Assembly (NCBI GenBank): GCA_028023455.1 | Contig: JAQFVV010012477.1 | Span: 2,103,501-2,167,500 of the forward strand | Direction: 5' to 3' | Length of the DNA: 64,000 bases | Origin: Epiperipatus broadwayi | Lineage: Eukaryota; Onychophora; Udeonychophora; Euonychophora; Peripatidae | Part shown: positions 57,010 to 64,000 of the stretch, one piece after another | Layout of the letters: each line of letters starts with the position of its first letter | Numbering within the stretch: the first letter of the stretch is position 1 | Notes under the pieces: model-generated | Database searches by the model: none | What the model was told of the DNA's origin: nothing | What the model saw: only the letters and a program-made list of their open reading frames with translations | Position numbers and translations under genes: made by a program

Positions 57010-57432
57010 CATGCATTCAAAAAATATTAAACACTAATATTATTTTGGGAAGCGCTTTCGGTACCATGTACCATATTCATGGTTACATATTGGAACTGAA
57101 TGGTTAATATTCCAGTGCATGCTCAGTGGAAAACTAGTGTTAAACTGATTGATAATGTTATTTGACTGAGCAATAAACCAAGCCTTTTTCAACTTTCTCT
57201 TTCTATCCTCAAAATATCAGTACTGTTTGTAATGAATTGAACGATAGAAAGAGGAAGTTGAAAGAGGCTTGACTTATTGCTAAATCAAATAACATCATCA
57301 ATTAGCATTACACTAATGTTCCACTGAGTATGCATTAGAATATTAATCATTCAGTTCCAATATGTCACTATGAGTCTGGCACATAGAACTGAATGTGTTG
57401 GCAGACTAATATTAGTGTTTAATATTTTTTGA
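57010..57432. repeat. Palindromic element with PLE-terminus motif
   Basis: Arms of about 190 bp meet near 57215: 'aacactaatattattttggg' pairs with the end 'gactaatattagtgtt', and 'caactttctctttctatcc' pairs with 'gatagaaagaggaagttg'. The left arm holds the 'agcgctttcggtacc' motif described next; the right arm copy is degraded. No protein is encoded. Confidence 0.78.
57051..57084 (-). ncRNA. Hammerhead-like structured motif
   Basis: The minus strand reads 'ccatgaatat', a perfect 5-bp stem GGTAC/GTACC with a 3-nt loop, then 'gaaagcgctt'. It has the same architecture as the motif at 13.14 and 13.68 kb but a different stem sequence. Confidence 0.42.
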
Positions 57433-57955
57433 ATTATTTCTACTTTGGTTGTTACATTTTATACATGTATATTAATTTAGATAGTAATCAATGAAAATAG
57501 TAAACTGTACATTATTAAACTGTAAATAAATATTGTAATATTTTAGTATCTATATTGTACCATGAATTAACATTTGGGAAAAGTTACACTTTTTCAAGTT
57601 GGGAGCTTCTACATTCATCATTAGGTTCTATTAACATCTGACAGTCATTTTTGTAACAGATATTTTCACATGTTTAAATATTTTAAAAAAGTACATCTGT
57701 TAACAATTATTAATTGATAACATCTAATTGAGGGATGGAAGAGTCTGTTATCTCTATGAAATGTGTGAAATGTTAACTTTCTTTTCTTTAACCATAAATT
57801 CATACTGAAGTGCTTTAGTTTGTATATAGTACTGGGGATTATATCTGGGTTATGTAACCCTTTTGAATGCTGAGGGCATTCACCATATACTATTTTTATT
57901 GATTATGGTCTATTACCATTGATTTATTTTTATAAAATATGAAAGTATAACAAAA
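57433..57955. other. AT-rich DNA without recognised genes
   Basis: Nothing supported. Confidence 0.4.
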
Positions 57956-58400
57956 ACTTCCACATATTTAATATATGTAAAGGATTGGACTGCCTGTTTG
58001 ATGTGCACCAATTGTAATGGACCACACTTATGCAATAGAAAATTAACTGGCCCAATCTTTGGAGGTCAATTGTAATGGATTGGATTGTGATGCTAAACTC
58101 TTATTTAATGATTCCATAGATTTGGGCTACAATTGTGATGAACTGCATCTATGCATGAGATGATAAATTCTAAGCATGAGTAAAATCATTGATTGACAAT
58201 TGTAATATTACCAATCCCACTAGCTGTATATAAAGTATGCATAGATGCCAAAGAGCAATAATAAGAGACATTAATTTATTTACTCTCATATCTTAAAATG
58301 ACCAGAGAGATTTAATTACTCACCAAAATGTAAATTAGAAGCAAAGGGAATTTTATTGAATCCAATCTATATTTGCAGAGATAGGATTATATGCTAAACA
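57956..58400 (-). repeat. Repeat family with a 'ccattacaattg' array, copy 2
   Basis: The minus strand carries 'ttcaataaaattccctttg', 'tcttattattgctct' and 'agctagtggga', followed by 'tccattacaattg' units near 58070 and 58015. It is the inverted counterpart of 33831-34555, about 24 kb away. Confidence 0.55.
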
Positions 58401-58699
58401 ATATATTAATTATTGATGGCTTATGCAAGTAATTATAAAATTGAATATTGGCAAAACACAAAAATTATCATTTAAGTAATTCTCAGGGACAAGAATTGCC
58501 TAATGGCCTTTGTACTGAAAAGTGAAAAATAAATAAATAAATAAATTAGAAATAAATCACAAAGTCATTTTATATAAAACAAATGGTATATCCTTTATTT
58601 ATTTTTATCAAGAAATTTTATTGTGAGCTCAAAAAATTACATTATAGCAATGACAGAGTTATGTTGCTAACAGAAACTGTAAAAAAAGGTTACATAACC

Positions 58700-60012
58700 C
58701 AATATCTTTGGTCTGGGGGTAAAAAAGTCAACTGTTCAATGACAAATTGTCCATTACTACTAGGCTCCATATATAATTGAAGATGTATGTTGGAGCTAGT
58801 TTTTCATCTCTGTTTTTGATGGGTTGAGGTTTTGCCAGAAGTAATTTCTTATGGTCAAGCAAGGTGTGGCAAAACAGCAGAAAGATTACAATTCTTTTGG
58901 ATGGAAAGCTCCCATTAGATATACTAGAAAACAGTTCAATGAGGCAAGGCACTCTAGTTTTGTATATGGATGCTATATAGTCTCTGTCTCATTGGAGTGA
59001 GATACAATGGCTCAGAATATGTATCACTGTGTCATAATCCCATTTATATAAAGGGCAGACTGAGTCCAAGCGTGAGAACTCTCTACAATAGATCAGAAAA
59101 TGCCATGTGGGCAGAGCATTCAGGTTTATTTTCTTCAAAAAATCTAAACATTTGGACTCTAGATGTCACCATTTAAACTTTTTAATGATTAAATGATTGG
59201 GAAGGGTTAGCAGTGATGGGATTGGGGGAGAGTTCTTCATTAATTAGATGGTATGAATCCCAGTACTTAATTTTCTGTGAGTTGGCCTGATTAGGTAGAG
59301 AGATAAATTTTGCAATATTTAGCCAATAAGAATGACAACCAACCCCTCACTGGAGGATGAAGGTGTTAGTAGGAAAGACAGAAGTGAAACATGATGCTTC
59401 CGAGAAATGGCAAGATAGGTTAAGGATGGTGTTATGTGTATGCTGGAAACAAAAGTTATAACAGAGTGCAATGATAGCCCATTCAGTTTTGTGTATCTAT
59501 GGATGCACCTCAGGCTGATGGCCATAGTCTTGCCCTTCCACATAAGTCTTGTACATAGTGAATTTATCTTTCAGATGAATATTTGGAAAAAGTTAATGAT
59601 CGGCATGAAATTAGAAATCCTTGGGAACACCAGGATATTGAGCAGTGAAATTTTTGTATATAGTGACAAATAAACTTTGGATAACTAATCAATGGTTTTT
59701 TGTATCAAGAGGAAAAGGGAGTCCTGTATAGTTCTTCTCATTGCAAATGGTTAGTTGTAGATTGGGAAACCCAGAAATGTTTGGGGTATGGCAGTAAAAG
59801 GAGAGGGGGCAGTGCTTCCAGAGGATATCTTCCATGCTGAGGATTTATTTAAATTAAAGATCAGTCCCAATTTGGAAAAAAAAGCATGGAGCATTTTTGG
59901 CAAGCTTTGGGATTAGTTTTTGTGATGGGAGAAAAACAGCCAGATTATCTATGTATGCTCTATGTGGAATTGATCTACTGAGGGCGGGTATGAATATCCC
60001 AGGGAGGTCTTG
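58700..60012 (-). pseudogene. L1/Tx1-like LINE fragment: RT palm, thumb and zinc-finger tail
   Basis: Reading leftward, the minus strand gives 'RAYIDNLAVFLPSQKLI' near 59965-59915 (RT catalytic box, YADD changed to YIDN), then a thumb-like region with 'KFTMYKTYV' and 'SLPNQANSQKIKYWDSYH'-like codons to about 59240. Near 59075-58985 a C-terminal zinc-finger pattern follows, 'SVCPLYKWDYDTVIHILSHC', in which CPLC has become CPLY. This layout (RT then CPLC-x-H-C finger) is typical of L1/Tx1-type elements. Several stops and the changed catalytic box show it is dead. The fragment is clearly less AT-rich than the surroundings, so it is probably younger than the one at 56 kb. The 5' truncation point is near 60012. 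Confidence 0.66.
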
Positions 60013-60257
60013 TTTTAATTATGGTTTTAATTTTCTTTTCAAATGAAAATAATTATATTCAAATACATACAATATTTGTTTGTTTTTTAAGTTTTCATTT
60101 TAATTCAATATTATTTAAATTCACAATTGCCATGGATTGACATTTGTATCTAAGTAAGAACCATCTATTGTTCAACAAACAGAAAGATGCAATAATAGGA
60201 GAGTAATGAAAATCATGATAGATTAAATCACTAAACTTCACACAAAATTATAACTAT

Positions 60258-60352
60258 GTCAAGCGTTGTTAGCTGAGAGGTCATTGCAGCTGCCTTGCAA
60301 GCAGGTAGTTGGTTGCAGACGGTTGTGGGTTCACGTCCCGGCTGATGCTATG
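60258..60352 (+). repeat. tRNA-derived SINE
   Basis: 'caagcgttgttagctgagag' (A-box region), 'cagctgccttgcaagcagg' (anticodon-like arm with TGC), 'tagttggttgcagacggttg' (insert), then 'tgggttcacgtccc' (B box). Nearly identical in layout to the minus-strand copy at 40.3 kb. The small frame overlapping it is a by-product. Confidence 0.68.
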
Positions 60353-61350
60353 ACATATGAAAAAATATATATAAGTATTCTCTTCATACTATGTTGGATA
60401 TCCATTTATCCCATTTTTTATTCAAACTATACCCCTCTTTTAAACTGTAAATACGAACTCTTTAGATTTATTATCTATAATAGGGCTTTTATTATGGCCC
60501 AAAACCTTAATGTCTTCATTTATATCATCATTAATTCTGAGAATTCAATAAACATTTATCACAAGATTACATAACTGTTAGTATATAAAACTTCTACAAA
60601 TAAAAAATATAAAAACAACTTGTAATATCACATATAAAGAAATATGCACATATAACACAAATATAAAATGTCTACAGCCTGACCTAACTTTTAAAAGTAT
60701 CTTATTATGATGTTATGAAATAATTTTTAAAGATAACTATTAAATGTTTATATTAAAAATACTAAATATTACATTATGTGTTGAGCTAGTATTTTTCTGC
60801 CAGCTCATAATCATACATATATATACAATCATATTTTGTAAAAATAAAATATATACATTGTAATAAACTTATTTTATTAGAAATAAATAAACACGCATAT
60901 ATATATATTTTGTTAAAATATAAATATCGTTTTATAATACATAATTTTAAAAAATAAATAAATTAACACTTAGTTTTAAAATGGAGATTTAAGAAGTTAA
61001 AATAAATTAGATCGAGATCTTGTTTATTGATAAAAGTTTGTCTTTTGTTTAGTCTTTAAAAAAATTCTTAAAGATAGAAAGTAAGAGAAAGCAATTAGTT
61101 ATATTGTTGGGACTTTGACAGTGAAGGTATTTTTATGCTATCAATTACGCTGACCAATTGGAATGTTTCTTTGGAATTTTAAAATAAAATATGAAATAAA
61201 AGAAGAGAATATTAAAGGTGTGAACTGAGACTTTGGAAGAAAAAACTATAATTACGAACTTTCCTTTTGTTTAAAAATTAATTAGATTTCTGCCGAAGTC
61301 AATATCTAATCTATAAGTTTCAATTTGGCTCAGACTGTTGAATAGTAAAG
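60353..61350. other. AT-rich DNA without recognised genes
   Basis: Nothing supported. Confidence 0.4.
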
Positions 61351-61359
61351 ACCTAAAAA

Positions 61360-61575
61360 GCGCAAGGAGAAAAATGTTGAACGGCTAGAGCTAACAGAAC
61401 TTTCCCTTTTGGGAACCTCTTGCTATTGCCACCTGGAACTGCCTTGTAAATGCTGGACATAGAGAGCTAGCCGAGGAGAAAGGACTGAAAAAAGACATGG
61501 ACAAACCACAAAGAATATAGAGTGAAATATTCCACCCACACAGGATCTACACTGATCGATCAGGGTAAATAGACT
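61360..61575. other. GC-elevated segment of unknown nature
   Basis: Clearly richer in G and C than its surroundings, with 'gggaacctcttgctattgcc' and 'gagctagccgaggagaaagg'. On the plus strand it ends in 'gatcagg' then 'gtaaatag', which could be a 5' splice site. On the minus strand a pyrimidine-rich 'catgtcttttttcag' could be an acceptor. No protein motif is seen on either strand. It could be an untranslated exon or part of a repeat. Confidence 0.25.
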
Positions 61576-61797
61576 TTTTTTTTTGTTATAATTTGAAGAG
61601 ACATTTGCGTAATAGAATTAAAAAAAAAAAAAAAAGAAAGAAAAGCCTTCACTTCAAATATCTCAAAGTTGCAGCAATAAAAAGGGGGGGATATAGTCTT
61701 TAAGTAGATGTATTTACTAATTTAAATTAACCCACATTATATTGTTTTTTTTTATTATTTAATTTTTTTGTTATGGCCTATTAATTAAACTTACCTT

Positions 61798-61821
61798 TAG
61801 TTTCTATGATTGTTGTTCCTA
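61798..61821 (-). other. Possible 24-nt micro-exon
   Basis: On the minus strand a pyrimidine-rich tract ending 'tacattatag' is followed by 24 nt and then by a strong donor, 'actaaag' then 'gtaagttt'. One phase is open (TTIIETK). It leaves one nucleotide, G, that would complete a GAT codon with the first two bases of the candidate exon at 53485. Such signals occur by chance in AT-rich DNA. Confidence 0.22.
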
Positions 61822-62940
61822 TAATGTATAGATAGGGATAAGAAAAAGTGTATACTTGATCTAAGGACAAGTAAAAGATTTAACATTAGAAAGAGGAGGT
61901 TTGAGTATGTTTATTTTTAACAAATGCACTCTTATAGTAAGTTGCCCTTGAGTTCACTCATAGATATATACCATGATATTTGATGAAATATTGTATAATT
62001 GGTAAAGTGAGGGTGCATGATCCTTCTAGAATGATACATGCTAAATCTTGATTAGAAAGAAAAAGGATCGGGAGGGTTTGATTTGACAGATGCGAGGGAA
62101 GGGAATAACCAACAAATAGAATAAAAGTTAATAAATATTTCAACAATATTTAAGCGTCGATCTGTTTTGTTTCTTTTTTAGTTATTATAATTAATTCTTA
62201 TCTTTCATTTTGTAGTCTTTTGGTCCGTTAAAAAGAAAATAATTTTAAGGTTTGGAATTGGTGATTGCCATTCGTAAATAAATTAACCGTTATTATAAAA
62301 AAAAGGTGCTTTTCTCAAGACCTGGATGAGCCACCCGGCGGCACTGCAGAACCACCAAGAAGCCTGCAATTCATAATTTTTTTCCAATATTTGCTAAAAG
62401 TCACTTAATTTTAGAAATGGTACCCCCTCCCCGCTGCATGAGACAAATCGGTCAAAAGCACTGAAATTGAAATGTATAATTGAAAAAAAAAAACTATAAT
62501 AAAAGTCTACCAAATTAAACAAAAACATACTAAATGTCAAAGCAATTTAAAAAAGAATCACTCTTCAGTTATCTAACTAACAGATAATAATTCAAACCTC
62601 ATAGTAACCTGTAATAGCATATTAGTTTATATCAAAAATTATTGCAAATAAAAAATAGCATTTATAAATCCCCTCCCACACAAAGGGTTCAATGAAAAAT
62701 AAGCAAAGTGAATTTTTTCAAACAATAAATAAAAAGTATTACATGTTAGGGTTAAGTTTTGTCTTCATCCCAAAGTCAAATAAAAAATAATAATTGATGA
62801 AGCCCTCCCAAGAAACCCCAGAAAGCTTGATGGATCAATATTTTGAGAAAATGCATATATATAAAATATTTGATTTATAATCATATATTATAACACTGCA
62901 AATGTACAATCACTTTTTCTTTTAAAATATATATGTTCTC
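61822..62940. other. AT-rich DNA without recognised genes
   Basis: Nothing supported. A short GC-rich patch lies near 62315-62370. Confidence 0.4.
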
Positions 62941-63211
62941 CAATAATATCAACAAATTAAAAATCCTTCTTCTTTTCAAAAACTTTATTTTTTTATATCA
63001 ATAGTGAACATATTTATATAATATAAAACTCCAAAAATAACTGTAAGAAGATAAAAACAGTTGAAACTTGGGAGTTTTATATTATATAAATTGTTCCATT
63101 TACCATCTTCAAACTCCCTCCACTCACAACTTATAAATATATGTTTAGTATTGATACAATAAAATAAAGTTTTTGAAAAGAAAAAGAAGGATTTTTAATT
63201 TGTTGATATTA
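62941..63211. repeat. Palindrome made from the AT-biased PLE terminus
   Basis: The left arm 'caataatatcaacaaatta' and right arm 'taatttgttgatattattg' pair, as do 'cttcttttcaaaaacttta' and its inverse. The right half is colinear with 30380-30495, the 3' end of the PLE at 28.3-30.5 kb. No protein is encoded. Confidence 0.8.
63022..63078 (+). ncRNA. Hammerhead-like motif, PLE terminus
   Basis: Outer stem AAAACTCCAA/TTGGGAGTTTT, internal stem ACTGT/ACAGT with a 12-nt loop, and 'tgaaac' between them on the 3' side. The layout equals that of 30361-30410. The 5' core is reduced to 'aaata', so it is a remnant. Confidence 0.42.
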
Positions 63212-64000
63212 TTGATTTATAATTTAAAATGAGAAAAAGTATTATTTTCCATTTTTTAAAAAAATAGGGTGCTTTTGTAAAAAAAATACACTTGTTGATT
63301 TTAAAAATGTATAGATCAATTTCCCGTGATAAAACTTGCAACATCATTCAGTCATGTGACCCGAGTTCTGGAAATTTTTTTATACTACATATAGTACCAA
63401 AAATGTTTAGCTATTTTTTCAGTTTCTAAATTGTGCGTAAGTTATTTTAAAAATAAAAAACTTTAAGCAAAAGAAAACGCGATCAATAGACGGGAAAAAT
63501 ATAATATATATACATATTTTGTCACTAATGGAGCAATCTACAATGCCCAAGTTTCATTTTGTAAGGATAGATGAAATACACAGGCTCATATATACCTGTA
63601 TCTATATATGTAAGGATGAAAAAATTCAATGACCTGCTGAAAGATGAACTCACTTCCCAGGAAACTTGGTAAATTACTTTCAAATTGTATTTTCTATTCT
63701 GACTATTTTATGTATATTTTGTTGATTTTATATATGTGCGACTTAATCCGAGTACTTGCAATAATTTTGATATAAACTAGTAATAGAGTAACATATTAAC
63801 TGAATTTAAACTCTAATGATGCTATTATAGATTAATAGGAACATTGATTACTTAATATGTACTTTCAAAAAGAACCTTTATTAATAAAAGATTATTATAT
63901 CTGTTAGTTAGATAACTGAGACTGATTCTTTTTTAAGACATTTCCCGCACTTTTTCGTGCTGTTATTTTTACATTTTATAAATTTTTTTTTTTAAAATCG
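63212..64000. other. AT-rich DNA without recognised genes
   Basis: Nothing supported to the end of the window. Confidence 0.4.

Noticed and set aside
60266-60574. 102-codon plus-strand frame and its relative at 40121-40432 minus as a conserved protein
   Set aside because: The similarity is confined to the SINE head; the rest differs.

Overview
The window is AT-rich eukaryotic DNA with no bacterial or phage organisation: no operons, no ribosome-binding sites, no dense ORFs. Short (TA)n tracts are scattered throughout, long palindromes are frequent, and all recognisable coding sequence except one or two weak exon candidates belongs to transposable elements. Penelope-like elements (PLEs) with GIY-YIG endonuclease, Ty3/gypsy LTR elements, two kinds of non-LTR reverse transcriptase, tRNA-derived SINEs and TTAA/TA-flanked DNA-transposon remnants together point to an invertebrate metazoan. 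I cannot name the species from sequence alone.

Layout: 1.3-5.2 kb is a decayed Ty3/gypsy element with both LTRs, gag and pol fragments, and a LINE 3' fragment nested in pol. 6.1-8.7 kb is a decayed PLE (RT plus GIY-YIG) between inverted arms carrying tRNA-like and hammerhead-like sequence. 8.94-9.93 kb is a TA-flanked MITE. 11.3-11.8 kb is a tRNA-related foldback element. 13.06-13.80 kb is a compact element: one uninterrupted GIY-YIG reading frame between near-perfect inverted repeats. 21.2-28.3 kb is a young, gag-only LTR retrotransposon with two 2487-bp LTRs and a 4-bp target duplication. It abuts an AT-biased PLE at 28.3-30.5 kb. 31.0-31.5 kb holds two palindromes. 35.08-36.87 kb is an inverted dimer of a PLE 3' end, one arm of which is interrupted by a TTAA-flanked piggyBac-like element. 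39.5-40.4 kb and 46.3-47.0 kb hold more foldback copies and a SINE. 50.6-52.6 kb looks like a solo LTR. 55.9-56.3 kb and 58.7-60.0 kb are minus-strand LINE fragments. 57.0-57.4 kb and 62.9-63.2 kb are PLE-terminus palindromes.

The recurring theme is inverted-repeat architecture. At least nine loci are palindromes, five of them tied to PLE sequence by an encoded RT or GIY-YIG domain or by a shared structured motif (a short stem followed by GAAA). The most interesting unit is the 740-bp GIY-YIG element at 13.1 kb, whose terminal repeats also encode both ends of its only protein. The only host-gene signal is a possible minus-strand exon at 53.4 kb and an even weaker micro-exon at 61.8 kb in compatible phase. 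Everything else between the mobile elements is AT-rich sequence in which I see no gene.
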